NCBI GenBank assembly: GCA_964384525.1
Contig: CAYLKO010000001.1
Span: 53,525-117,524, forward strand
DNA length: 64,000 nucleotides
Direction of reading: 5' to 3'
DNA from: SHZI01 sp964384525
GTDB lineage: Bacteria; Pseudomonadota; Gammaproteobacteria; Steroidobacterales; GCA-2729495
Notes under the pieces: model-generated
What the model saw: the letters and a program-made list of their open reading frames with translations, nothing else
Told to the model about the DNA's origin: nothing
Database searches by the model: none
In this document: positions 35,041 to 43,836 of the stretch, in pieces
Layout: each line of letters opens with the position of its first letter
Numbering within the stretch: position 1 is the stretch's first letter
Program-made: the position numbers and the translations under genes

Positions 35041-35041
35041 C

Positions 35042-35263
35042 TCAGTTGCACCCGCAACCGCCGCCGGCACTGCCCGTGGCGCCGCGCGACCCTTCACGGG
35101 CTTCATACACATGGTCGATGTAGGAACTGGAAACCGGATCCCGGTCGAAACTCATGATGGGCTCGGCCAGGCGATCGCGCTCGTAGGGCTTGACCCACGG
35201 CTGTATCTGGCCACAGCCGGCGAGCAGCACGGTGGCCGCGATGGACAAGGCCAGCGTCCTCAT
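35042..35263 (-). CDS. DUF4266 lipoprotein with Cys-rich tail
   Basis: 73 residues: a lipoprotein signal with lipobox LAGC, the conserved VKPYERDRLAEPIMSFDRDP segment and a C-terminal GGGCGCN tail, which identify DUF4266. Just before the tail is SRGATGSAGG, whose GAT core resembles the ApbE FMN-attachment motif. The gene overlaps the TlpA gene by 4 bp and abuts DUF3570, so all are co-expressed. It is the best candidate FMN acceptor for the ApbE encoded in this operon; that assignment is inference. Confidence 0.9.
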   Translation of the reverse strand: MRTLALSIAATVLLAGCGQIQPWVKPYERDRLAEPIMSFDRDPVSSSYIDHVYEAREGSRGATGSAGGGCGCN

Positions 35264-35784
35264 GTCCGCTCCCGGATCAGCTGGCGGATCACATCCTGAT
35301 AGACCCCCTCATCGCCCGGCTTGTAGCCTTGGTGGATGAACCGGACATTGCCCTGGCGATCGACGATCACGGTGCTCGGCATGGCCGACACGTTGTACAG
35401 CTTGCTGACTCCGTTGGCCGGATCGAGCAGGATCGGGAACTTCACCGGCACGTCTTTCAGGAACACATCCATCATGCGGGTGTCTTCTTCGACATTCACG
35501 CCCAGCATCGCGAAGCCCAGCGGGGCGTACTTCGCGTGGATCTGCTCGAGGAGCGGCATTTCCTTGCGGCACGGTCCGCACCACGTGGCCCAGAAATTGA
35601 TCAGCACCACCTGCCCTTTCAGGCTGGCGAGCGACACCGCCTCGCCGGATCGTGATTGCAGGCTGAAGGGTGCGGCAGGCCCGGCACCGGCGGCTGGCGT
35701 GATATCGCCGGCGATGGCCGGGGTCATCGCCAGGACGGCGGCCAGCAGCAGGCTGCGGCGGGTGGTGTGGAGTCGATGGATCAT
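35260..35784 (-). CDS. TlpA/ResA-family thioredoxin-like protein
   Basis: 174 residues: signal peptide (LLLAAVLAMTPAIA), then a TlpA fold with FWATWCGPCRKEMPLLEQIH (active site CGPC), MLGVNVEEDTRMMD and the cis-Pro loop SAMPSTVIVDRQGNVRF. It would keep Cys or haem sites of the neighbouring exported proteins reduced, for example the Cys pair of DUF4266 or the CXXCH haem proteins. It overlaps DUF4266 by 4 bp and lies 24 bp after the outer-membrane protein gene. Confidence 0.93.
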   Translation of the reverse strand: MIHRLHTTRRSLLLAAVLAMTPAIAGDITPAAGAGPAAPFSLQSRSGEAVSLASLKGQVVLINFWATWCGPCRKEMPLLEQIHAKYAPLGFAMLGVNVEEDTRMMDVFLKDVPVKFPILLDPANGVSKLYNVSAMPSTVIVDRQGNVRFIHQGYKPGDEGVYQDVIRQLIRERT

Positions 35785-35808
35785 GTGTTTTCCTCGTGGA
35801 CCCGGACC

Positions 35809-36474
35809 TCAGAAAAAGTAGTTGATGCCCATCGTCAGTTCGATGTTGTGCGTGCTCTTCTTTTCACCGGTGGTGAATTCCAGGTCAAACAGGTGGTCAC
35901 GCACGCCGAAATCCAGCGCCAGCCAGTCCGTGGCCAGCACCTGATACCCCGCACCGAAGGTCATCGTGAAATAGTCATCCGCGCCGAGGCTGGTCTGGCC
36001 CGCGCCGGCAATGACGTACAGCGCGGAATTGAAGGCCCGGTTGCGGCCGATGAAGGTCTCGCCCGGCAGCAGGTTGTAGCCCACTGCCACGTCGTAGTAC
36101 CCGTACTTCCGGTCGCCGGAACCGAGCAGATCAAACCCGGCAAGAACTTCCGCACTGGTGAGATCCAGCTTGCTCGACGTCGCGTAAGTGCCTTCGGCAA
36201 ACAGTCCCTCGGTGATGTGATATCGGCCACGCACGCCGTAGACCGTGGTCGAGCCGAAATCCTCCACGCTCAGCAGGCCGGCAAACGCACCCACCTCGAA
36301 ATTCTCGGTGTCGATCTTCGGCTGGCGGATGTCGCGGCGCGCCACCTCGGGAGAGATCACCGATGCCGAGTCATCCACGTCATCCACGGGGGCATCGTCC
36401 CGGCCAAACAGGCTGCAGGCCGAAGCGGTGGCGGCCAGGCAGATCAGAAGAAGAAGGCGAAGCCCGCTTTCCAT
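35809..36474 (-). CDS. Outer-membrane beta-barrel lipoprotein
   Basis: 221 residues. The signal peptide (LRLLLLICLAATASACS) ends in the lipobox-like SAC. The mature part is a small 8-strand barrel of the OmpW/OprB-like outer-membrane domain type: GVRGRYHITEGLFAEGTYATS, YGYYDVAVGYNLLPGETF and a terminal INYFF aromatic. It starts inside the SH3-domain gene with a 31-bp overlap. It is likely the outer-membrane part of the redox operon. Confidence 0.85.
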   Translation of the reverse strand: MESGLRLLLLICLAATASACSLFGRDDAPVDDVDDSASVISPEVARRDIRQPKIDTENFEVGAFAGLLSVEDFGSTTVYGVRGRYHITEGLFAEGTYATSSKLDLTSAEVLAGFDLLGSGDRKYGYYDVAVGYNLLPGETFIGRNRAFNSALYVIAGAGQTSLGADDYFTMTFGAGYQVLATDWLALDFGVRDHLFDLEFTTGEKKSTHNIELTMGINYFF

Positions 36475-37184
36475 TCGTCCAGTTCCTCGTGGTTGTCGCG
36501 GCTGGTAAACGTGAGATAGCTGTTGTATTCGGTGCGAAACAGAAAGCGCTGCGACACGTACATGCGCAGCCCGACCCCCACCTGACCGATCTGGTCCGTG
36601 CGATCCTCCGCGGACACCAGCGTGGCCTTGGGCTGCACGTGGATCATGCCGGTGCCAAGCGCCGCGTAGGGCGAGAGCTTCCACTCCGGAAAGGGCTGAA
36701 TGGTCACGGCTATCGTCGTCAGCCAGCCATCCGAGAAGCTGCCGCTGATGTCCGCAATCTGCAGTTCCGTCGAAATATTGCGTGTCCATCGATAGGCCCC
36801 ATTCACCGAGATGACGCTGGCGCCATCGAGATCACCGAGTGCCAGCGCCAGCTCCCAGCGACGTGCCACGTAGTCGTCGGCTGTCGGATCCTCGATCCGG
36901 GTGGGCTCGCCGGTGGTGTCGAGCGTCTGCTCAAGCGCAGCGAGCTTCACCCAGCCCTCGATGCCCCGGTCGGTCCGCACCTTGAACCAGTCGGTGCGGC
37001 GTTTCAGGATCTCGATCTGCTGCCCCCGGTCCACCACATGAAACACCTGGTAGCCCCGCCCCGGCCCCGTGTGCAGCTCCACAAAGGGCTCCGCCACGAC
37101 AGCCGCATAGTGGCGCGCTTTTCCATAAGCGGGTGTGATCAGGAACACGAATCCAAGGGCCGCAGTGAGCAGAAGCTGACGCAT
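36444..37184 (-). CDS. SH3-domain outer-membrane protein
   Basis: 246 residues: signal peptide (LLLTAALGFVFLITPAYG), a bacterial SH3 domain of about 60 residues (VAEPFVELHTGPGRGYQVFHVVDRGQ, WFKVRTDRGIEGWV) and a C-terminal barrel-like domain ending in FAFFF. SH3b domains bind peptidoglycan or proteins. The second domain looks like the OMP_b-brl type also found in the overlapping neighbour, suggesting a related pair of outer-membrane proteins. It lies 17 bp after the HzsA-like gene. Confidence 0.82.
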   Translation of the reverse strand: MRQLLLTAALGFVFLITPAYGKARHYAAVVAEPFVELHTGPGRGYQVFHVVDRGQQIEILKRRTDWFKVRTDRGIEGWVKLAALEQTLDTTGEPTRIEDPTADDYVARRWELALALGDLDGASVISVNGAYRWTRNISTELQIADISGSFSDGWLTTIAVTIQPFPEWKLSPYAALGTGMIHVQPKATLVSAEDRTDQIGQVGVGLRMYVSQRFLFRTEYNSYLTFTSRDNHEELDEWKAGFAFFF

Positions 37185-37201
37185 GAAGTCCCCGAACGGC
37201 C

Positions 37202-39856
37202 CTAGTTGAGCGGTGCCTGGAATGGATCGTTGTAGTACTGGGCACCGATATCGACCCATTCAGACAACAACTTGAGTTCGGCTGGCGTCAGCCACCCGGC
37301 GTGCGTGCCACCCGGCGCGAAGCGCCCGAAAAAGCGCGGGGAGTTCCGTGCACCGGCAGTGGAGAGGGCCGCCGCCACGGGCACGGGGGCAAAGATCGGG
37401 TCACCGGTGACCGGATCCACACCGGTCTGCACGAGCCGGTCCTGCAGCACGCCGTCAGCGATGATCTGTTCGCTATCGGCCGACAGCAGCTCACGGTAGG
37501 CCTTGAAGTGATCCGCATTGATGTCCGATGGCCCATCGCTCAGATCAAGCTGGCCGGCCGGCACCTGGGGCAGGCTCGCGACATCGGTCGGTGAGTGACA
37601 GGCGGTGCAGGTGTGATCGGCCAATACGGTCACGCCATCCACATCGAAGCTGATCCGCGGCACGGACCACAGTGGATGAATATGGGTTTCATAGTTGATG
37701 GTGATGCGACAGCGCGGCGACCAGGCGACGAGGCAGTCACCCGGCGTCGGCAATGCCGTGGTGAGATCGGCATAGCGCCAGGCAAAGGCAGCATCCTTCG
37801 GCCGGCCGGCGGACACCGGATCAGTCCAGATATCGGCATACGCGATGTCGACGGAGGGCGTGATCAGCTGGCAATCGGTGGCGCAGCTGATGCGCTTCTT
37901 CACTTCGGCCATGGTTTCGCCGAAGTCCGCGAAGTACATGGGCTCGGTATGCGGAAATGGCTGGCCATCACTGGCGGCGCCGGCCCACGCGCTGGCAAAG
38001 GCAGCCCGGCGACCATGTGACAGGCCGCTCTGCGGGTCGTGACAGCCGTTGCAGCTCAAGGTCTCGCCCGGTCGTACCTGCATCCAGTTCTGGTGGCGCG
38101 GCGAGATCCGTCGACCATCCTGGTCGAGCACGGACACGGCGAAGGGCACGTTGGCCGGCACCTTGGCGACCACCGAACCATCCGGTTCTATCGGCACATA
38201 GCCGAGGATTTCCCGCATGCCCTGCCCGCGGCTGACGCCGAAGGCGCTGTTGTCGAAGTCGCGCACCTCATCATTGGGCAGCGCCACCGGCTTTTCCAGA
38301 CGCAGGAAGCGGGCCTGACGCTGGCTGGCCACGGTCCCGGCCGGATCAGCCACCGCAGCAATGTCTACCGATGCGGCACCGTCGATGTCGTACACGCTGC
38401 GAATGTCGAGCAGGCCGGCACCATCGGCCAGCAACCCCGGATCCAGCGTGCCGGCCGATTCCTGATCGAAGATCACCGGCGGCCGCGGCCGGGACTGGGC
38501 GGTGACGATGTCACTGATGATGACGCCGGGCTGTGGCGCAAAGACCGGCACCTGGGTGTGGGCCGCCAGATCGTAGATCCACACGCCATACAAGGGCGGC
38601 GCCGCCACGGCATCCGGGTTGGCCAGCGCGGCGTCGGTGCAGGGCACCACGCGCTGGTTCACGTCCAGCAAACGACAGGGACTCCAGGCAACGAACATGC
38701 GGCTGGTGCCATCGAACAAGGGGTAGGCAGACGAGAAGGTGCCGCCCGGGGAGATCGAATCATCCGTGTGGACGTTGTTCACCACGAGGCGGGACTGGGC
38801 CGGTCCGGCAAGGACGCCGGCATTGGCCGCGGTGGGCTGCAGGTTCTCCACGAAGTTCGGCCCGTCGATCGCCACCAGGTCGCCACCGCCATCACTGGTC
38901 GTGAACGGTTTGACAACCGCCAGAATCCGGCCACCCGGCATCTCCCGTGGCTGCACGAACTGCACCATGGCGCCGTCCGTGCCGGTGCCATGACTCTGCG
39001 AGCCGTAATAGAGCTCTAGGCCGGTCCCGTCCGGGTTCATGCGATACAGGTTGATCTCGTTGTTCGGGCCGGCATGATCCCAGCGGCTGAACAGCACCTG
39101 GCCATTCGACAGCACCGTCGGGTCCTGATCGTGGCTTTGGTTGAACGACACCTGATGGATATCGGTGCCGTTGGCGGACATCACGTGAAGCACAAAGGCC
39201 GGCTCATTGCGCGCTTCGTCGTCGGCCTCGAACTGCGGTTTGCCCTCGTCCAGCAGCACCGCCTTGGATTGGCGTTGTCGCGTGGATGAAAAAATGATGC
39301 GGCCATCGGGCAGATAGTGGGGCGCCACGTCCTGACCTTCCTCGGCGTTCAGGTCCGAGGCAATCACGCGACGCAGGGTATCGGTGCCGATGACATACTC
39401 CCAGATGTTCCAGGTCGGCTGATCTTCCTCGTCGGCGCCTTCGATGAAGGGTCCACGCATGGCGAAGATCACGCTGCTGCCATCGAAGGCCACATCCAGA
39501 TCACGGATGTCATACAGGCCGCTGCCCTGGGTCACCCGATCCGTCACATTGATCTCTGCGGCGGAAGCTGCCGCGCGCTGTCGCACATGGAGATCCGCAC
39601 CGACATGGAAGGTGCGCAGTTCCCGCAGATCATCGGGTTCGAGCCTGCCCTGATCGTCGAGCAGCAGCGGTCGCTTGACGTAGGCGATGGGTACGTCCAG
39701 CACCGCCGGATCCGGGCTCTGGCCACCGCCTGGTCCCACGCCGCCACCGCCACAGGCGGCCAGCATCCCGACCATGATCATCAACGTGACCAGCCTGCCT
39801 GCCGGACGCACGTACGCGTCCGACGATCGATTCCGCATCCCTGCAGTCATCATCAT
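37202..39856 (-). CDS. HzsA-like haem c lipoprotein with beta-propeller
   Basis: About 884 residues. The signal ends in lipobox LAAC, followed by a Gly-rich linker. Residues about 80-560 have WD/PD40-like blades (VAPHYLPDGRIIFSSTR, DPTVLSNGQVLFSRWDH). The C-terminal third carries two haem c motifs, CNGCH and CTACH. The overall order resembles the hydrazine synthase alpha subunit and its many non-anammox relatives (HzsA-related proteins); I do not infer hydrazine chemistry. ATGs occur at 39856, 39853, 39850 and 39838. It is the first gene of the minus-strand operon and divergent from another haem protein. Confidence 0.86.
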   Translation of the reverse strand: MMMTAGMRNRSSDAYVRPAGRLVTLMIMVGMLAACGGGGVGPGGGQSPDPAVLDVPIAYVKRPLLLDDQGRLEPDDLRELRTFHVGADLHVRQRAAASAAEINVTDRVTQGSGLYDIRDLDVAFDGSSVIFAMRGPFIEGADEEDQPTWNIWEYVIGTDTLRRVIASDLNAEEGQDVAPHYLPDGRIIFSSTRQRQSKAVLLDEGKPQFEADDEARNEPAFVLHVMSANGTDIHQVSFNQSHDQDPTVLSNGQVLFSRWDHAGPNNEINLYRMNPDGTGLELYYGSQSHGTGTDGAMVQFVQPREMPGGRILAVVKPFTTSDGGGDLVAIDGPNFVENLQPTAANAGVLAGPAQSRLVVNNVHTDDSISPGGTFSSAYPLFDGTSRMFVAWSPCRLLDVNQRVVPCTDAALANPDAVAAPPLYGVWIYDLAAHTQVPVFAPQPGVIISDIVTAQSRPRPPVIFDQESAGTLDPGLLADGAGLLDIRSVYDIDGAASVDIAAVADPAGTVASQRQARFLRLEKPVALPNDEVRDFDNSAFGVSRGQGMREILGYVPIEPDGSVVAKVPANVPFAVSVLDQDGRRISPRHQNWMQVRPGETLSCNGCHDPQSGLSHGRRAAFASAWAGAASDGQPFPHTEPMYFADFGETMAEVKKRISCATDCQLITPSVDIAYADIWTDPVSAGRPKDAAFAWRYADLTTALPTPGDCLVAWSPRCRITINYETHIHPLWSVPRISFDVDGVTVLADHTCTACHSPTDVASLPQVPAGQLDLSDGPSDINADHFKAYRELLSADSEQIIADGVLQDRLVQTGVDPVTGDPIFAPVPVAAALSTAGARNSPRFFGRFAPGGTHAGWLTPAELKLLSEWVDIGAQYYNDPFQAPLN

Positions 39857-39996
39857 CCCCAACCCGGCCCGCCCACAGGCCGTGCTGCATAAGAGCCGAT
39901 CAAGCGCGGCTGTTTGCCATCGGTCTAACCTAATGCATCGGCATTTCGGCAAACTGTTACTGAAGTCACAGAACGTCAGCGCCCCTCAATCGCTAA

Positions 39997-41274
39997 ATGC
40001 CCCCGGCGGCGCGCAAGGCGCCGGATTTTTGGGATGGGCACAATTTGATCACCTTGCTGTCAGGGCGGCACCGTGCTGCCGCGACGACTGGATCTCGCCT
40101 GTGGACAACGGCAGGTCGGCGCGTCGGTGTCGGAACACTTGCACTGGCCATTGCCGCCAGCCTGCTGGTGGCCAACAACGTGGCTGATGCCGGCCCGCGC
40201 GAACAGGCGTACCGGATCCATGAACGGCTGGCCGGTGTCCCGCCAACGGATGCCGTTCTTGCCGACATGCAGGCGGACGTCACGAGTGGCCACGCCAGCG
40301 ACGCGGCACGGACGGCCATGGAAAACAGCAACTTCTACAGCGTCACGCTGAAGAACTTTGCGGCTCCGTGGACCAATCGCGACCAGAGCGTCTTCGTGCC
40401 GCTCAATGACTACACCGCCACCGTCATCGGCATGGTGCGCGACGATGTGCCCTTCAACACGCTGTTGTCGGCCAACCTGGTCTACGTCGGCACCGGTGGC
40501 GGCATACCCGCCTACTCACCCGTCAACAACGACAACTACGAGGCCCTGGAAGACCAGAGCGCCGATCTGAAGACCCGCCTGACGGCCTCCACCCAGACCG
40601 CTGCCAGCGGCCTGCCGGCCGAGGCCACGGCCGGCGTCCTGACCACGCGGGCGGCTGCCCAGGCCTTCTTCGTGGCCGGCACCAACCGGGCGATGTTCCG
40701 CTTCACGATGCTCAATCACCTGTGTCGCGATCTGCAGCAGGTGAATGACACCAGCCGGTCACCGGACCGCATTCCCCAGGACGTGTCCCGGAGTCCGGGT
40801 GGCGACAGCCGCATCTTCATGAACAACTGCCTCGGTTGTCACAACGGCATGGACCCCCTGACGCAGGCCTTTGCCTACTACAACTATGACGAGGCCCAGG
40901 GTCGTCTGCAGTACACCCCGGGTGTGGTCCAGCCGAAGTTCTATCGCAACGACACCACCTTCCCCCATGGCTACCGCACGCAGGATGACCACTGGGCCAA
41001 CTACTGGCGGGCCGGCCCCAACGCCCTCCTCGGCTGGGACACGCAGCTGGCCGGCAGCGGCCATGGCGCCAAGTCCATGGGCGAGGAACTGGCCAACAGC
41101 ACGGCGTTTGCCCGCTGCCAGGTGGAGAAGGTCTTTCGCAACGTGTGCCTGCGGTCGCCGGTGGACAGCACCGATCGCTCGCAGATCGATTCGATGGTCG
41201 GTTCATTCCGGTCGGGTGGCTACAAGCTGAAGCAGGTCTTTGCCGAGTCCGCCGCGTACTGCATGGGCGAATGA
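39997..41274 (+). CDS. Cytochrome c-type protein, single CXXCH
   Basis: Up to 425 residues. A hydrophobic signal (TLALAIAASLLVANNVADA) is followed by a helical region (FVPLNDYTATVIGMVRDDVPFNTLL) related to DUF1592/PSD1-like cytochromes of planctomycete and gammaproteobacterial systems, and one haem c site CLGCH in IFMNNCLGCHNGMDPL. The start is uncertain: ATG 39997 lies over a terminator-like hairpin and lacks a ribosome site; TTG 40045, preceded by GGATGGG, gives a cleaner signal peptide. It is the first of three plus-strand genes ending in DUF1501. Confidence 0.78.
   Translation: MPPAARKAPDFWDGHNLITLLSGRHRAAATTGSRLWTTAGRRVGVGTLALAIAASLLVANNVADAGPREQAYRIHERLAGVPPTDAVLADMQADVTSGHASDAARTAMENSNFYSVTLKNFAAPWTNRDQSVFVPLNDYTATVIGMVRDDVPFNTLLSANLVYVGTGGGIPAYSPVNNDNYEALEDQSADLKTRLTASTQTAASGLPAEATAGVLTTRAAAQAFFVAGTNRAMFRFTMLNHLCRDLQQVNDTSRSPDRIPQDVSRSPGGDSRIFMNNCLGCHNGMDPLTQAFAYYNYDEAQGRLQYTPGVVQPKFYRNDTTFPHGYRTQDDHWANYWRAGPNALLGWDTQLAGSGHGAKSMGEELANSTAFARCQVEKVFRNVCLRSPVDSTDRSQIDSMVGSFRSGGYKLKQVFAESAAYCMGE
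40003..40030 (+). terminator. Terminator-like hairpin overlapping the 39997 gene start
   Basis: CCGGCG pairs CGCCGG around a ten-base loop, followed by ATTTTT. It lies in the divergent HzsA/cytochrome promoter region. If real, it suggests the 39997 start is wrong or that early termination regulates the cytochrome operon. Confidence 0.35.
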
Positions 41275-41290
41275 ACGGAGCCCCTCAAAC

Positions 41291-43807
41291 ATGATCGCGA
41301 ACATGAACCGGAACATGCACTCATCAGGAACAACCCGCTTGTTCCACCTGCTGCGACTGATCGGCCTGGCAACCGGCACGGCCATCGTGCTGGCGGCCTG
41401 CGGCGGTGGCGCGGGGACGGAAAAACTGCCGCCGCACAGCCTGCCGCCACCGGTGACCTACGCGGGGCCGCCGCCGGCGACGGATGACATCCGCAACTTC
41501 ATGAATGGTTTCTGGACCAACGTCCGCAACGGCGGCGTGGCCAAGTGCTCGAGTTGTCACGGCACGACGCAGACACCGTTGTTCGCCCGGGAGGATGACG
41601 TGAACCTCGCCTGGAGCGAGGCCGATCGATTGATCAACCGCGATGACCCCGCCAGCTCGACGATCGTGCAGAAGATGGCGAGCGGTCACAACTGCTGGCT
41701 GGGCAGCAACCAGGCCGCGATGCAGGCCTGCACCGCCACCCTGCAGACATGGATCGAGAACTGGGTCGCAGGCACCGCCAGCGGTGGCACCAAGACGATC
41801 CAGCTGGTGGCGCCACCCAGCAAGGATGTCGGCCAGAGCCGCAACTTCCCCGACGATTCAGCGGGCTTTGCCAACACGGTGTATCCGCTCGCCAAGCAAT
41901 ACTGCGCTGCCTGCCACAATGCCAATTCGGCAACCCGGCAGTCACCCTTCTTCGCCGACGACGACCTGGCCTCCGCCTATGCCGCCGTCAAGAGCAAGAT
42001 CAACCTGGATGCGCCGCAGAACTCGCGGCTGGTGATCCGGCTGCGCGACGAGTTCCACAATTGCTGGGACAACTGCGCGGCCAACGCCCAGACCATGGAA
42101 AATGCGATCCGCGCCTACGCCCAGCAGATTCCGGTGACCAACGTGGACCCGGCCATGGTGATCAGCAAGGCGCTGACCCTCCACGACGGCACGGTGGCCA
42201 GTGGCGGCAGCCGCTTCGAGGCGGGCCAGATTGCGCTGTGGGAATTCAAGGAAGGCAGCGGCACCACCGCCTTCGACACGAGCGGCGTACAGCCGGCGAT
42301 CAACCTGACCTTGTCGGGCGACATCACCTGGGTCGGTGGCTGGGGCATCAACGTGAAGAGCGGTCGCGCCCAGGGTTCAACCAACGCCAGCCGCAAGCTG
42401 CGCGATCTCATCGTGCCCACGGGCGAGTACAGCATCGAGGCCTGGGTTGCCCCGGGCAACGTGAATCAGGAGAACGCCCGGATCGTCAGCTACTCGGCCG
42501 GGCCAACCCTGCGCAATCTCACCATGGCGCAATCGCTGTACAGTTACGAGTTCTACAACCGCAGCAGCCGCTCCGATGCCAATGGCTCACCGGCCCTCAA
42601 GACCGCCGCTGCGGATGAAGACGCCCAGGCCACGCTGCAGCATGTGGTGATGACCTACGATGCGGTCGGTGGCCGGCACATCTACGTGAACGGCGTCGAT
42701 ACCGGTGATCTTGATCCAACCGCCACCGGTACCCTGGGTGACTGGGACGACACCTTTGCGCTGGTGCTCGGCAACGAGCCCTCGGGCGACCGCCAATGGA
42801 CGGGCGTGTTGCGCATGGTGGCCATCCACAACCGGGCGCTGACCCCCGCCCAGGTGCAGCAGAACTTCGATGCCGGCGTGGGCGAGAAGTTTTACCTGCT
42901 GTTCAATGTCTCCTCGCACACCGGTACGGCCAACAGCTACCTGATGTTCGAGGTGAGCCGGTTCGACACCTACAGCTATCTGTTCAACCAGCCCACCTTC
43001 ATCAACCTGGATCCCGAGTTCACGCCCGCAGCACCCATTGCCATCCGCGATCTGCGCATCGGCGTCAACGGGCTGGTCGTGCCGCTCAGCCAGATCTACA
43101 AGAATCTGAACGTGCAGGTCAGCACGGCTGGTGGCTATGCGCCTGGAACCGGTCAGGTGCTGTCCAGCCTGGGAACGATCATTCCGCTGGAAAAAGGCCC
43201 GGAGCAGGATGAGTTCTTCCTGACCTTTGCCGTGCTCGGCAACAGCAGCAACGTGGTGACCGAGCCGACACCGCTGCCACCCGCGCCGCCGGCTGATGGC
43301 GTGCCCGTGGCGGATATCGGCGTGAAAACCTTCGCCGCGATCAATGCCACGATGTACACCATCACCGGCGTGCCGGCCAGTCAGCCGGCCGTCAAGGCCA
43401 CCTACGCGCTGGTCAAGCAGCAACTGCCGGCGGTCGCCGATCTGAGCGCGGTGCTCGCCTCGCATCAGGTGGGTATTGCCCAGCTGGCGATCGAGTATTG
43501 CAACGCGCTGGTGGAAGACCCGGGCATGCGCCAGACGATGTGGCCCGGCTTCGACTTCAATGCGCCGGCCGGCACGGCCTTCAACAGTGGCGCGAAACGT
43601 GACCAGATCTTCGTGCCGCTGCTGACCCGGGCCATGGGCGCCAACGTAACCACCCCGCCCGACGAAGCGGCCGTGCGCAGCGAGCTCGCCACCCTGGTGC
43701 AGGCCCTCCCGGCCTGCGGCGGCTCGTGCGCCGCCGATCGCACCAGGACCGTGGTCAAGGCGGTTTGCGCAGCAACGATCGGCAGCGCAACCACGCTGAT
43801 CAAGTAG
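41291..43807 (+). CDS. Multidomain cytochrome c lipoprotein with LamG domain
   Basis: 838 residues. Lipobox LAAC follows the signal. The N-terminal part has two haem c sites, CSSCH (in CSSCHGTTQTPL) and CAACH (in CAACHNANSATR). Residues about 300-540 are a LamG/concanavalin-like jelly roll (YSIEAWVAPGNVNQENARIVSY, RHIYVNGVDTGD). The C-terminal 300 residues resemble a second helical cytochrome domain without a CXXCH motif that I can see. GGAG lies ten bases upstream of ATG 41291. It forms one unit with the flanking cytochrome and DUF1501 genes, probably as an outer-membrane electron-transfer partner. Confidence 0.85.
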   Translation: MIANMNRNMHSSGTTRLFHLLRLIGLATGTAIVLAACGGGAGTEKLPPHSLPPPVTYAGPPPATDDIRNFMNGFWTNVRNGGVAKCSSCHGTTQTPLFAREDDVNLAWSEADRLINRDDPASSTIVQKMASGHNCWLGSNQAAMQACTATLQTWIENWVAGTASGGTKTIQLVAPPSKDVGQSRNFPDDSAGFANTVYPLAKQYCAACHNANSATRQSPFFADDDLASAYAAVKSKINLDAPQNSRLVIRLRDEFHNCWDNCAANAQTMENAIRAYAQQIPVTNVDPAMVISKALTLHDGTVASGGSRFEAGQIALWEFKEGSGTTAFDTSGVQPAINLTLSGDITWVGGWGINVKSGRAQGSTNASRKLRDLIVPTGEYSIEAWVAPGNVNQENARIVSYSAGPTLRNLTMAQSLYSYEFYNRSSRSDANGSPALKTAAADEDAQATLQHVVMTYDAVGGRHIYVNGVDTGDLDPTATGTLGDWDDTFALVLGNEPSGDRQWTGVLRMVAIHNRALTPAQVQQNFDAGVGEKFYLLFNVSSHTGTANSYLMFEVSRFDTYSYLFNQPTFINLDPEFTPAAPIAIRDLRIGVNGLVVPLSQIYKNLNVQVSTAGGYAPGTGQVLSSLGTIIPLEKGPEQDEFFLTFAVLGNSSNVVTEPTPLPPAPPADGVPVADIGVKTFAAINATMYTITGVPASQPAVKATYALVKQQLPAVADLSAVLASHQVGIAQLAIEYCNALVEDPGMRQTMWPGFDFNAPAGTAFNSGAKRDQIFVPLLTRAMGANVTTPPDEAAVRSELATLVQALPACGGSCAADRTRTVVKAVCAATIGSATTLIK

Positions 43808-43836
43808 ACGCGGCACACGCCGCAACCCCAAGGGCA

